64,000 nt of DNA from Nicoliella spurrieriana (GCF_023380205.1 NZ_CP093361.1:434001-498000); one strand, 5' to 3'. Shown: positions 53,453 to 63,040, counted from the first letter of the stretch. Translations and numbers: made by a program. The notes: generated from the sequence alone by a model not told the origin.

Positions 53453-54304
53453 ATGGCAGATTATCAAATTAGATTTAGCGTTGATGGACGGACAATTTTA
53501 GAATCAGAAATTTTGGGGATGGAACTTAGTCGCTATCACCATGTATTTGATGTTTTTGATCGAAAGGGGCTGCCGATTTCTTTAAATGGCAATCAACAAA
53601 CACTTAACCAGCTGAAAGAGCTAAGCTTAGCCGATGCTAAGGTGGCACTCGCTCAAACTAGGGCAGCAATGGGGAAGGCTAAAACATTGGCAGTTTTTAG
53701 ACCGGAACTTGACCGTAGTGATCAGATGTGGGAAACGATTGCTAAGCATGCCGATTCTAATGAACCGTTACAACAAGCAATCGTAGAGGTAGAAACTGAT
53801 AATATTTCACTGGTTCAGTTCATGATGTTTAACCAAGGGCTAGCTAAGGCGAATAATTTGTACCTACCATCAACGATTCACCCGGAACACTATTACTTTG
53901 ATGCCCAAAAGGGGGGCCGGCAGGTAATTGTGGAAACGTTTGGCATGTACAAAGATCCATCCTATTTAGATTTAAAACCAGCTGGGCATGCTAGTTATCC
54001 CATCACTCCTGATCATGATGATGATTTGATTATGGCAGGCGATACGTTTTTAGCAGATAATGGTTTGAACACCACGATTATTGGGATGCACCAGTTAAAG
54101 AATAAACCCAATGGAATGAAAGTTAAGTTGGGCGTCTTTTTACCAGCATCAGCTCCGAAGGAAATTATCGAAGGACACAAGTGGCACTTGATGGTTGAAT
54201 TTAATAATGGACTACACCTTGCTGCTAAGCAACACCCTAATTTTATTCAAAAAATGGTGTTTAAAGCCGTATTGAATAAGTTAAAACGAAATCTCAATAA
54301 ATAA
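53453..54304 (+). CDS. Conserved hypothetical soluble protein
   Basis: A 283-residue acidic, soluble protein with no signal peptide and no membrane helix. Recognisable stretches (LEVETDNISLVQFMMFNQGLAKANNLYLPSTIHPEHYYF and VETFGMYKDPSYL) suggest a folded alpha/beta domain. I cannot name the family. It is divergent from a TetR gene and probably controlled by it. GGGAG ribosome binding site. Confidence 0.75.
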   Translation: MADYQIRFSVDGRTILESEILGMELSRYHHVFDVFDRKGLPISLNGNQQTLNQLKELSLADAKVALAQTRAAMGKAKTLAVFRPELDRSDQMWETIAKHADSNEPLQQAIVEVETDNISLVQFMMFNQGLAKANNLYLPSTIHPEHYYFDAQKGGRQVIVETFGMYKDPSYLDLKPAGHASYPITPDHDDDLIMAGDTFLADNGLNTTIIGMHQLKNKPNGMKVKLGVFLPASAPKEIIEGHKWHLMVEFNNGLHLAAKQHPNFIQKMVFKAVLNKLKRNLNK

Positions 54305-54420
54305 TAATCACTCCGGATGGAAACATCGGGAGTGTTTTTGATGTAAGGCGGTTTAATTGAAGTCGGGGTTTGAATTTGCATATAATGGACTCAACAAATA
54401 AAAATAAAGAGGGCATTGAG

Positions 54421-55284
54421 ATGAAAATTGGCTTTATCGGTACTGGGGTCATGGGGACTGGCATGATCAAAAACTTAATTAAAAATGATTATGATGTTAC
54501 CGTTTATAACCGCACCAAAGCCCATGCTAAGGATGCAATGGATGCGGGAGCTAAGTGGGCGGATTCGCCCAAGGCTTTGGCTGAATCAGTTGACGTGGTT
54601 CTAACGATTGTGGGCTTCCCCCAGGATGTGGAGGAAGTTTACTATGGTGATGATGGATTGTTCCAGTCTGCTAAAGCGGGACAAACGTTGATTGAAATGA
54701 CGACCAGTAAACCGAGTTTGGAAGAACGGATTGCAAAGACTGCTGATGCCAAGGGGATTAAGACGTTAGACGCCCCCGTTTCAGGTGGTGATGTGGGTGC
54801 TAAGAACGGCACCCTAACCATCATGGTTGGTGGCGAACAGGATGTCTTTGATGAAATGAAGCCGGTTTTGAGTGCCATGGGTTCAAATGTGAATCTTTTC
54901 GGTGGTCACGGAAAGGGTCAACACACCAAGATGGCCAACCAAATTATGATTGCCGGCACCATGACCGGCTTATCCGAAATGCTGGCTTACGGTAAAGCAG
55001 CCGGCCTAGATTTGGATGCACTAGTTAAAACCGTTTCACAGGGGAGTGGCGATAACTGGAGCTTGGATAACTACGGCCCCCGCATTTTAGCAGGGGATTT
55101 CAAGCCCGGCTTCGCTGCTAAGCACTTCCTAAAGGATTTAAGAATCGCATTACAAGAATCTGAAAAGATGGCCGTTCCAATGCCCGCTACTGAAAAGGCC
55201 AAGGAACTCTATGAAAAGATGGTCGATCAAATGAACTTGGGGAATGATGGAACTCAAGGGTTAGTGAAACTATACGAAAAATAA
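54421..55284 (+). CDS. NAD(P)-dependent 3-hydroxyisobutyrate dehydrogenase family oxidoreductase
   Basis: A 287-residue beta-hydroxyacid dehydrogenase. The start is the ATG at 54421 (AGAGGG ribosome binding site). The Rossmann motif IGFIGTGVMGTGM opens the protein, then YNRTKAHA, DAPVSGGDVGAKNGTLTIMVGG (substrate loop), the catalytic Lys in GKGQHTKMANQIMIA and the closing FAAKHFLKDLRIALQ. The family includes HIBADH, tartronate semialdehyde reductase and succinic semialdehyde reductases. The substrate cannot be read from the sequence. Confidence 0.92.
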   Translation: MKIGFIGTGVMGTGMIKNLIKNDYDVTVYNRTKAHAKDAMDAGAKWADSPKALAESVDVVLTIVGFPQDVEEVYYGDDGLFQSAKAGQTLIEMTTSKPSLEERIAKTADAKGIKTLDAPVSGGDVGAKNGTLTIMVGGEQDVFDEMKPVLSAMGSNVNLFGGHGKGQHTKMANQIMIAGTMTGLSEMLAYGKAAGLDLDALVKTVSQGSGDNWSLDNYGPRILAGDFKPGFAAKHFLKDLRIALQESEKMAVPMPATEKAKELYEKMVDQMNLGNDGTQGLVKLYEK

Positions 55285-55298
55285 TTAGTTGAATGTTT

Positions 55299-55347
55299 AA
55301 AAATCCCGTGGGTTCTAATCACGTGGGTTCTAATCACGGGATTTTTT
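55299..55347 (+). terminator. Terminator with an internal 15-bp tandem duplication
   Basis: AAATCCCGTG pairs with CACGGGATTTTTT. The loop side contains a perfect tandem copy of CGTGGGTTCTAATCA (55307-55321 and 55322-55336). Confidence 0.85.
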
Positions 55348-55366
55348 AGTAAGGAGTGAATTTGAT

Positions 55367-55585
55367 ATGCATCAAGTGCGTGAATATTTGATGATTGTTT
55401 CATACGCCATTTTATTAATTGGAATCATCCTCGATGGTCTGGGGTGGTGGTTATTTAAGCTACGCGCATTGCGGAACAAGCCTGCGTGGGATGGTATTGG
55501 TGGCAAGCTGTTGAAGTTTGGAATTGTGCTTACCATGATTGGATTTGTGATGGTGGGATTTTCGCTGTATTGGTTGGGCCAGTGA
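55367..55585 (+). CDS. Small two-helix membrane protein
   Basis: A 72-residue protein with two membrane helices (~8-30 and ~48-70) separated by a basic loop. AAGGAGTG ribosome binding site. Family unknown. Confidence 0.7.
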   Translation: MHQVREYLMIVSYAILLIGIILDGLGWWLFKLRALRNKPAWDGIGGKLLKFGIVLTMIGFVMVGFSLYWLGQ

Positions 55586-55665
55586 GCGTTTTTTTATAAT
55601 TAAAAAGGGGGATCTTAAATCAAATTACCGGTTTAAAATCCCCTTTTAATGATGCAAATATTAAT

Positions 55666-56670
55666 TTATTTATTTTTATTATGAGCTTCAATAATGCTTG
55701 TTCCAATGATCATTAACAACATAACCACGATTGAGCTGCTTAGAATTACCATTCCATCCGTAGCGGTTAGATAATCATTATTAATATTTGTGCCTAGTTG
55801 AAATGTAGCGATATTAAATCCGTTATAAAATGAAAATGGAATTAAATGCGCTAGACTGCTAATGGGTTTAAAGAAATAAATCCCGATTAGTGCCCCAAAG
55901 GTAATAATATTAACGAAAAGTAACGAATTGAGTTTGTCTTTCAAAATGCTGACAATTAAGTAACTAAACATGACCATGAAAATAATGAAAAGGATTTGAA
56001 TCACGATTAATGGAACGATAATTTGACTTAGGTTTACGTATGCTCCAATATCTTGATTTTGCAACATGGTATTGATTGGATAGTTTAAATTACCAAAACC
56101 ACCACCCAACAACCCTAAAATCATGGCAGTTAGTAACGATATTAAGATGATTCCACCATAGATTAAGCAACCAACTCCAATGTTCACGAGAATGAATTTA
56201 AATTTTTCGATTGGGATTAGGGTAGATATGCTGATGTTTTCAACGTAGTTAGTGGCAAATAAGTTTACTAAAATGGTAATCATAGCAATTAAAATGATGC
56301 CCATCATGTAATCAACGCCAACTTTTTGCATCAATGTTACTGATGTTTTTGGTTGATCAGTTGATTCGTATTTTAAATGGGAATGGTGTAAATATGATAG
56401 GAGCAAATTAGTCTTCGTTAACTTATTAGCAATTTCATTCGAGTGGGCCTGTTTAATTAATTGAGTATTGTGTTTAAATAATGTGACGTAACTTTGTTGC
56501 GAATCGGCTTGATAATGGGCTTGATTTAAATTACTTTGCATGGCGTCATTACCACTATTAAGACTGGTAATCAGCACAAACGTTAACAAAACCGGTACCA
56601 CTAAAACAAGAATAAGATTTAATTTATTTTTGAAAAAGCGCGTCATTAAAAAATGCCCATAATTAATCAT
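55666..56670 (-). CDS. ABC-2-type permease (third gene of ABC operon)
   Basis: A 334-residue membrane protein. One helix at the N-terminus (~17-33) is followed by an extracellular domain of ~95 residues and then about five helices. It overlaps the ATPase gene by 8 nt. With the permease at 57283 it would form a heterodimeric exporter. The substrate is unknown. Peptide or antibiotic export or immunity is plausible. Confidence 0.82.
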   Translation of the reverse strand: MINYGHFLMTRFFKNKLNLILVLVVPVLLTFVLITSLNSGNDAMQSNLNQAHYQADSQQSYVTLFKHNTQLIKQAHSNEIANKLTKTNLLLSYLHHSHLKYESTDQPKTSVTLMQKVGVDYMMGIILIAMITILVNLFATNYVENISISTLIPIEKFKFILVNIGVGCLIYGGIILISLLTAMILGLLGGGFGNLNYPINTMLQNQDIGAYVNLSQIIVPLIVIQILFIIFMVMFSYLIVSILKDKLNSLLFVNIITFGALIGIYFFKPISSLAHLIPFSFYNGFNIATFQLGTNINNDYLTATDGMVILSSSIVVMLLMIIGTSIIEAHNKNK

Positions 56671-57283
56671 CTGAACTCACGACCTGACAATTTTTAATTG
56701 TTAACACAGTATTCGCATACGGCATGATTTCATCCTTATAGTGTGAGGAAGTGATAATGCACTTGGACTGAGCCATTTGATTTAAAATTTGCATTAATTG
56801 TTTCCGACTATCCTCATCCAAGCCGTTGTTAATCTCATCCATGATCATATAATCAGCATCACTAATTAAATACATTGCGATTAGGAGCTTTTGCTTCATG
56901 CCTAGCGAATACTTGCGAATGGCCTTTTTAACGTAGCCCTGCATATTCCATAGTTTAATGACTGATTCGACTGGAACCGTTGAATGCCATTGTGATTTTA
57001 CAAATTTTAAGTAGTCTAATCCGGACAGATTTAAATCGAACCAATTTGAGCTTTCATAGTAAAACAACTTGCTACGTTGGCTGGAAATGGGGCGTTCATT
57101 AATTGTAATTCCCTGATTACTGGAATTAATTAGGCCTAATATGGCTCTGAAAATAGTTGTTTTGCCAGAACCATTGGGGGCAACGATTAGATATAGGCCC
57201 TTGTCATTGAATGTATATGTGAAATTATTAATTACCCGCTGATTCGGGAATGAAACGGTTAGCTTATTTACCCGTAGCGTCAT
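56663..57283 (-). CDS. ABC transporter ATPase
   Basis: A 206-residue ATPase with Walker A APNGSGKTTIF, Q-loop region, signature KYSLGMKQKLLIA and Walker B YMIMDEINNGLDEDS. It starts on the last base of the upstream stop (TAATG overlap), so translation is coupled. Confidence 0.92.
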   Translation of the reverse strand: MTLRVNKLTVSFPNQRVINNFTYTFNDKGLYLIVAPNGSGKTTIFRAILGLINSSNQGITINERPISSQRSKLFYYESSNWFDLNLSGLDYLKFVKSQWHSTVPVESVIKLWNMQGYVKKAIRKYSLGMKQKLLIAMYLISDADYMIMDEINNGLDEDSRKQLMQILNQMAQSKCIITSSHYKDEIMPYANTVLTIKNCQVVSSDD

Positions 57284-58377
57284 TATGCAGCCTCCTTAGA
57301 ATGCTGGTGCTGATTTAAAATTACAATCAGACCGAGGATCACTAAAATTGATATTGGAAGCACTATAATTGCATCCGTAAAATCAATTGAACTACTTAGA
57401 TAAAGTGAGTTTCCTGAAATAATGCCCACCGAATCTAAATAAGTGGTAGGCAGAAATTGCGCAATGTCCCTCAGGAAGCCAAAAATATGGGTAGCAACGC
57501 TAAGCATAATTAGGATTGCGCTGCTAGTGATTACAGTGCTAATCAATTTTTTGCAGATTAGTGAGACTAAGTAGACGGTGCTAGTTATAAAAATCATAAG
57601 TAATAATTGTAACATCAAGGTCTGACCAAAGATGGTGGCGATTGGAACGTACTTCATGCTTCCATTACTGTTTACAAAAAATGGATAGTCAAGGCGGATG
57701 GTTCCAACGATAAGGGAACTCATAATTAAATTAAATAAGTTCAATAGTAAGTAATAAATATAAAATCCGCTAGTTCCAAATGCAATTTCTAATATTGATT
57801 GCTGATTAGCCGCTATTGGAATTAGCTGGTTTTTATTAATTGATTCATAGAATTTATGATTGAATAAGCGACTAAGCACAAAAATCATTACGAATGTAAT
57901 CATGAAGGGCATTAGTATGTTATTGATCCACATTGTAAAAGTTAAACTATGCGTGGGATATTCCTCTGATTCAGGATCATTAATGCGGTGTTCACTTAAG
58001 TAGTCCATTAATAGATTGTTTCTTTGATTTATTTTCATTATCCAGTCGGGAGTATCAGCAGTATGAAGATCATTATTATTAACAATTTTTTGAAAATGAT
58101 AAGCAGCTAACCAATCGTGTTTTGCGATGGCATTAGTAACGTTAGTGTTTATTTTGATCAGATATCGGCTTATTGATGCTGGTTGCGCATCCTTAGATTT
58201 TAGTAATGATTTATTATATTGAATCCTATTTTCAGCAAAATAATACAGATTAGAACTTTTTTGATTGCTGATATTAACAAATAGTAATCCAAGGCTAAAA
58301 AGTGGAATTAATAAGAAAATAATGATGTTAATCCGATTGCTAATGATACTTCTCCACAGAAATTGTATGTACGACAT
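57283..58377 (-). CDS. ABC-2-type permease (first gene of ABC operon)
   Basis: A 364-residue membrane protein with the same plan as the permease at 55666: an N-terminal helix (~17-33), an extracellular Asn/Asp-rich domain (~35-140), then about six helices. It leads the permease-ATPase-permease operon. No regulator is adjacent. Confidence 0.82.
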   Translation of the reverse strand: MSYIQFLWRSIISNRINIIIFLLIPLFSLGLLFVNISNQKSSNLYYFAENRIQYNKSLLKSKDAQPASISRYLIKINTNVTNAIAKHDWLAAYHFQKIVNNNDLHTADTPDWIMKINQRNNLLMDYLSEHRINDPESEEYPTHSLTFTMWINNILMPFMITFVMIFVLSRLFNHKFYESINKNQLIPIAANQQSILEIAFGTSGFYIYYLLLNLFNLIMSSLIVGTIRLDYPFFVNSNGSMKYVPIATIFGQTLMLQLLLMIFITSTVYLVSLICKKLISTVITSSAILIMLSVATHIFGFLRDIAQFLPTTYLDSVGIISGNSLYLSSSIDFTDAIIVLPISILVILGLIVILNQHQHSKEAA

Positions 58378-58990
58378 TTAAACATCCTCCTAATGGTTAC
58401 AGCATGTATTAAATTATGGCACAAATCATTGAATTTTTCATTTTGATTAAACAAAGTGCTCCTATGATAATAATATAGACTATTTTTATGGTGGTGTCCT
58501 TTTCTTGGATATATTTAGATTACGCTTACAATTATGCTAGTAAGGTGCAAATTAAGTAATAATGGCTTAAACATGCAGCATTTATGCTGAATATTAAAGC
58601 GAATTGACTATAAATATCAACACCATTAAAAATAACAAAAAGATGATTAGTCGATAGCGAAAAATATAGATATTATCCTGATTATCCACAGCTAATTTAC
58701 TATCTACTAGCTCAGCATATTCATATGATTTAATTCATTCCGATTCTTTGAATGGCCATCATTATTACAATGCATTGGTATGAAACTTTCATTCGATACT
58801 AAAGCAGGAGTGTGGATTTCACTAAAAATTTAGTTCATTGGCGTATGCAAGATTATCACTTAGCAAATAATACGCAAATACCTAAATACAATTGTGTCTT
58901 TATTACGACTAAAAAAGACATGCTGGATAACGTTATTATAACGCTGTTTAGCATGTCTTTTTTTAGATTAACAAGCATTTTTGAGGGCGG
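58378..58990. other. Intergenic region with DnaA box and a bidirectional hairpin
   Basis: No gene is supported here. A single perfect TTATCCACA lies at 58682-58690. The hairpin AAAAAAGACATGCT...AGCATGTCTTTTTTT (~58913-58964) borders toxin copy C. A 62-codon ORF across it is not convincing. Confidence 0.5.
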
Positions 58991-59061
58991 TGGCTCGTAA
59001 CTTTGATTGGATGTGATGGCTATGCATCACAAATCTAATGGAATGCAACGGGCTAGTTACA

Positions 59062-59148
59062 ATGAATGCTTACCAATCGTTATCGTTGTTGATACAATAA
59101 CTGTCGTTACTGTTTACGATGTTCATGTATTTCAACGACCGCAAGTAA
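59062..59148 (+). pseudogene. Type I toxin copy C, inactivated
   Basis: The frame matches copy D (MNAYQ start, NDRK end) but has TAA at codon 13 (59098-59100) where D has GAA. The ribosome binding site is altered (GGATG instead of GGAGG), and the -10 TATAAT present at D is missing from the equivalent place. Three separate defects suggest that it no longer makes toxin. The antisense promoter is retained. Confidence 0.78.
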
Positions 59149-59149
59149 C

Positions 59150-59285
59150 AAAAAAGCCGCCCCAAGCTTTTGACGAAGTAAATTGGGCGACTAATTGTTA
59201 TAGTTGTTTTAATTAACTAAGCCACTGCCTTTGAAGCAGCTTGTTGATTAAGGAGTCCTGATGACCGTCAGGGGTCTTTTTCTAT
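59150..59285 (-). ncRNA. Antisense antitoxin RNA, copy C (predicted, orphan)
   Basis: Promoter TTGACT (59321-59316), 18-nt spacer, TATTAT (59297-59292) on the minus strand. The RNA would end at the T-tract opposite 59150-59155. Confidence 0.6.
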
Positions 59286-59523
59286 ACCTATATAATACAT
59301 ATCAAGGGGCAACTAAGTCAAATATGAAAGCCCATTAATATTTTTTAATCAGGAATAAGAAAGATCTACTAGATAACGTTAGCATAATGCTGATTAGTAG
59401 ATATTTTTGATATGTTATAATGGCTAAGATTAGCAAGCATTTTTGAGAGCGGTAGCTCGCAACTTTGATTGGAGGTGATGTTTATGCATTACAAATCTAA
59501 TGGAAGGCAACGGGCTAGTTACA

Positions 59524-59610
59524 ATGAACGCTTACCAGGCGTTATCGTTATTGATGCAAGAACTATCGTTATTGTTTACGATGTTCGTGTATTTCAACGA
59601 CCGAAAGTAA
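59524..59610 (+). CDS. Type I toxin (holin-like), copy D
   Basis: A 28-residue peptide, MNAYQALSLLMQ then ELSLLFTMFVYFNDRK, intact, with the family start xxYQALxLL, a hydrophobic core and a charged tail. The promoter is an extended -10 TG-T-TATAAT (59413-59421). The ribosome binding region GGAGGTGATG is followed by CATTAC, which can still pair by a G-U wobble. The longer ORF at 59469 is in another frame. mRNA terminator at ~59713-59741. Confidence 0.78.
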   Translation: MNAYQALSLLMQELSLLFTMFVYFNDRK

Positions 59611-59611
59611 C

Positions 59612-59745
59612 AAAAAAGCCGCCCCAGACTTTTGACGAAGCAATGTGGGCGGCTAATTTGTTTATCTGTTTATAAACTGAGTCGCTGCCTTTGAAGCAGC
59701 GTATTGATTAAGGAGTCCTGATGGCCGTCAGGGCTCTTTTTCTAT
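59612..59745 (-). ncRNA. Antisense antitoxin RNA, copy D (predicted)
   Basis: Promoter TTGACT (59781-59776), 18-nt spacer, TATTAT (59757-59752). The RNA ends at the T-tract opposite 59612-59617, after the GGCGGC/GCCGCC stem. Confidence 0.65.
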
Positions 59746-60029
59746 ATCTCCATAATACATATCAAGGGGCAACTAAGTCAAATTTGAAAGCCTTTTTTAA
59801 GGGATGGATCAATGCTTCTATAATTAAATTTCGGACAAAATTTAATAATCCAATTCCCCACATGATGAGGGCCAGAACTAATGTTTACGATCCTTTAAAT
59901 GAGTACTGTCCCAGTTACCAAAATATTGGCATTAAATAATCACTTTCCATTTTGTCCAAAGAATGTATCATATCCTTGCTTATATTCTGAACTCCGTTTA
60001 TAAATCCACTTTTGATAAAATTTAAAAAT
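59746..60029. other. Intergenic remnant region
   Basis: It starts with a ~40-nt segment repeated from 59290 (ATACATATCAAGGGGC...). A plus-strand open frame to 59939 and a minus-strand frame just after the ABC permease stop look protein-like in places but have no ribosome binding site or proper start. They may be remnants. I cannot assign them. Confidence 0.35.
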
Positions 60030-61262
60030 TCATTTACCATTATTGGGATATACAAGGTTTAATAATGAATTCAAAATAGATTCATTACTGTAGTAAAAAA
60101 TATGTGATGAGTATGTTTTCAAGGCAACTTTGTATAAAATTAAAGCTAATAATAACGATAAGAAGATAGCGATGAATGAATTATTAAATGTAACTACCCC
60201 ATATGCTAATCTAACAGTCATAATTGTATGATTAGTAAATGGGATATAAGATAAGGCTTTAGATATTAGAGAATTAGGATTACTTTGAGTTAAAAAACTT
60301 AGTAAATATGGAATAATGACAAAGGTTGAAGTTATAGTCGCTGCTTGTGATACATCTTCTATTTTAGAAGTAAATGAAGCAATTATTACCGACAGTAGTA
60401 TAAATAGTAATATGGCAAGAATTGCTAGAATGCTAACTATTACTATATATTCAATGCTTATTCCTTTAAGATAACTATCAATTCCAAACGGATTTGTTAT
60501 ATTATTCATTTTTAAAAATACAAATGCAATAAAGCCGATAATGATATATATAATAACTTGTGAGATCATTAGCCAAGAAATCCCTAATAGTTTTCCCTTT
60601 AAATGATCCTTAGCAGGAATAGCAGCAATTATTTCATCTATTAAATGATTGCCCTTTTCTTTACCGACTTCAGCACACATTATACTTACATAACTATTTA
60701 AGAATAAAAATGTTATGAAGACAATCATTTCACTAAAGTAATTTGCAAAAGTACTATTTTTAACACGATCTTTTTCCCTGTTTAGTGGAACATCTTTTAT
60801 TTTAACGTTATTACTAGTTATGCGTTTCCACTGATTAATATTCAATCCCAATTTAGCTGCATATTTTTGAGAATTAATAATAGATATATTTTTATATAGT
60901 TCCTTTACTGGATTAGTTGCATTCGAAGAAGAATTATATTTATAAGATATTTTGCTCATATCTTTATTAACGTATAGGGCACCATCAATTATATTAGATT
61001 TTAAGCTCGTTTTTATAGCCTTAGGATTAATTTTTCTTACTGTATAAGTACTAGATTTATTTTGAATCAATAAACTTCTAATATTAGAATTACCTACAAC
61101 AGCTATTTGAGCCTTATTATCTTTTATTTGATTATTATTATATTGATTTAGTCCAAATATTAAGAACAACATAGCAAGTGGAGCTAGTAACATCCAGTAG
61201 TATGCAAATGAAAAAAATCTTCTTTTAAAAAGCATCTCAGCTACTGTGAATATTTTATTCAT
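60030..61262 (-). CDS. ABC-2 permease (NatB-like)
   Basis: A 410-residue membrane protein. One N-terminal helix (~17-38), an extracellular domain (~40-175) and about six helices follow, with SxMCAEVGKEKGNHLIDEIIAA, an ABC-2 motif before the TM cluster. It is the partner of the ATPase 2 nt upstream. The pair resembles NatAB-type sodium or peptide exporters. Codon use is visibly AT-richer than in the neighbours. Confidence 0.85.
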   Translation of the reverse strand: MNKIFTVAEMLFKRRFFSFAYYWMLLAPLAMLFLIFGLNQYNNNQIKDNKAQIAVVGNSNIRSLLIQNKSSTYTVRKINPKAIKTSLKSNIIDGALYVNKDMSKISYKYNSSSNATNPVKELYKNISIINSQKYAAKLGLNINQWKRITSNNVKIKDVPLNREKDRVKNSTFANYFSEMIVFITFLFLNSYVSIMCAEVGKEKGNHLIDEIIAAIPAKDHLKGKLLGISWLMISQVIIYIIIGFIAFVFLKMNNITNPFGIDSYLKGISIEYIVIVSILAILAILLFILLSVIIASFTSKIEDVSQAATITSTFVIIPYLLSFLTQSNPNSLISKALSYIPFTNHTIMTVRLAYGVVTFNNSFIAIFLSLLLALILYKVALKTYSSHIFYYSNESILNSLLNLVYPNNGK

Positions 61263-61264
61263 TA

Positions 61265-62152
61265 TTAATCTCCCTCATTTATAGAATTTTTAAAAATGTC
61301 ATCCAGACTAGGGTACATAATCCTATAACCTGTTAAATTATTATTATTTTTAGCATTATTCAAAGCTATTTGAGCATGTTTATATGTATCAAAAGTAATA
61401 ATTTTACCAGGATAATCGTTAATATAAGATTTAGCACCCTCTAAATCCTCAATATTTATATCTATTCCTTCTAAATATAATTTATTTTTAGGGAAACTAC
61501 TACGAATATCATCTAAATATCCATATAATTTTTTATGTCCATTAACCAAAAGTAGTATTTTATCAGATATTAACGAAACGTTTTTCATATTGTGAGAAGA
61601 AAAAATTATAGTTGCCCCTTCATTTCTAAGTTGCCCAATAACATTAATTAATATATCAATATTAACTGGATCCAGACCTGAAAATGGCTCATCTAATATA
61701 ATTAGTTTTGGTTTATGAATTAAAGCTGTTATTAATTGCACTTTCTGTTGATTTCCCTTAGATAAGTTTTTTATCTTACTTTTTAACTTTCCTTTTACAT
61801 CTAATTTTTTCATCCAATACAACAAATTACTGGTAATATCAACTTTTTTCATATTATGTAGTTTAGCAAAGTATGAAACTTGCTCATTGATTGTCATATC
61901 AAGATAAAGTCCTCTTTCTTCCGGTAAAAATCCTACATAATCTAATGTATTTTTATCAATAGGTTTATTATTAAATTTAATGGTTCCTGAATCTGGTTTA
62001 ATAAAGTTCATAATCATTTTAAAAGTTGTTGACTTGCCAGCACCATTTTGACCAACTATTCCTAAAACTTCACCATTATCAATGTCAAAGCTTATTCCAT
62101 TAACAGCGTTTAATTCACCAAATTTTTTTGATATTCCATCAACATTTAGCAT
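61265..62152 (-). CDS. ABC transporter ATPase (NatA-like)
   Basis: A 295-residue ATPase. The start is the ATG at 62152 (AGGGGG ribosome binding site); the longer frame begins in the leader. Walker A is VGQNGAGKSTTF, the signature is NLSKGNQQKVQL, Walker B is LIILDEPFSGLDP, and the H-loop is FSSHN. The extra C-terminal ~80 residues fit the NatA/CcmA-like regulatory tail. AT-rich like its partner. Confidence 0.92.
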   Translation of the reverse strand: MLNVDGISKKFGELNAVNGISFDIDNGEVLGIVGQNGAGKSTTFKMIMNFIKPDSGTIKFNNKPIDKNTLDYVGFLPEERGLYLDMTINEQVSYFAKLHNMKKVDITSNLLYWMKKLDVKGKLKSKIKNLSKGNQQKVQLITALIHKPKLIILDEPFSGLDPVNIDILINVIGQLRNEGATIIFSSHNMKNVSLISDKILLLVNGHKKLYGYLDDIRSSFPKNKLYLEGIDINIEDLEGAKSYINDYPGKIITFDTYKHAQIALNNAKNNNNLTGYRIMYPSLDDIFKNSINEGD

Positions 62153-62350
62153 ATAAAATACCCCCTTCTTTTTTAAAACTGTAATATATAATATCATATT
62201 TTATAGAATTAGCAGTTTAAATCTTCATAAGATGAAAATGGTTATTTGATATTTAAATTTTGCAGATTAAATCATGTTTAATCCACTTTTGAATTAGTTG
62301 TGCTAAAATAAAGATAGTTAAATACTGGTATGTGCAGTCGTAACCAAATA

Positions 62351-62409
62351 AACAGTGCCGTTGAAATGAGGGTTGGAGACTTCCCTTGTTTCAACAGGCG
62401 CTGTTTTTT
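62351..62409 (+). terminator. Terminator-like hairpin in the leader of the GNAT gene
   Basis: AACAGtGCC...GGCGCTGTTTTTT with inner GTTGAAA...TTTCAAC and GAGGG/CCCT forms a long two-part stem, ending 20 nt before the gene's start codon. An attenuator layout. Confidence 0.75.
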
Positions 62410-62429
62410 ATTTTAAGGGGGAAACTAAT

Positions 62430-62948
62430 ATGGCTGGAATTTATTTAAGAGTTGCCACTGAAGATGATCTGGATTCGATTATATCGATTATTAAAGATGC
62501 TCAAGGATTACTAAAAGCTGATGGAAGCAATCAATGGCAAAATGGATACCCCACTCGGCAGATCATCATGAATGATATTCAAAGTGGATCAAATTATGTA
62601 TTAATCGTTGATGGAAAAGTTGCTGCTACCGCATATTTAATGGGTGGTGAAGAACCCACATTTAATACAATTGAAGGCAGCTGGAATCGTCCCAATGAGC
62701 AATATATTACCATCCACCGAATTGCATTGGCTAGTCAATACCATGGACTGCATTTAGGTTCTTACTTACTGTCAAATTTAATTACTGTGTCAGTGATGAA
62801 GGGCTATCAAAACATTAGATTTGATACTTGGCCGGTTAACAAACGCATGCAAGGACTAGGGGAGCGATTTGGCTTTGAGTATCGGGGAATGATTCAGGAT
62901 GTTTATGACGGGAATACTAAAGAATGGGCGTATGAATTGAATTTATGA
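62430..62948 (+). CDS. GNAT acetyltransferase (paralog of 30594-31112)
   Basis: A 172-residue GNAT protein from ATG at 62430 (AAGGGGG ribosome binding site). The acetyl-CoA region is YITIHRIALASQYHGLHLGSYLLSNLI. It shares with the 30594 protein the GSNQWQNGYP-like block, the TIHRIA block and the YELN ending, with many differences between them, so the duplication is old. Confidence 0.9.
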   Translation: MAGIYLRVATEDDLDSIISIIKDAQGLLKADGSNQWQNGYPTRQIIMNDIQSGSNYVLIVDGKVAATAYLMGGEEPTFNTIEGSWNRPNEQYITIHRIALASQYHGLHLGSYLLSNLITVSVMKGYQNIRFDTWPVNKRMQGLGERFGFEYRGMIQDVYDGNTKEWAYELNL

Positions 62949-63040
62949 TAGAAATAATTTGAATTGATATTAAAAGAATATTTCTTCTGAAAATTGTTAG
63001 TTAGCCATTGTAAAATTTAATATCTAGACTAGTTCTAATT

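Noticed and set aside
59721-59939. 72-codon ORF considered as a transposase fragment
   Set aside because: No catalytic motif, no inverted repeats and no ribosome binding site. The resemblance is too weak to call an IS remnant.
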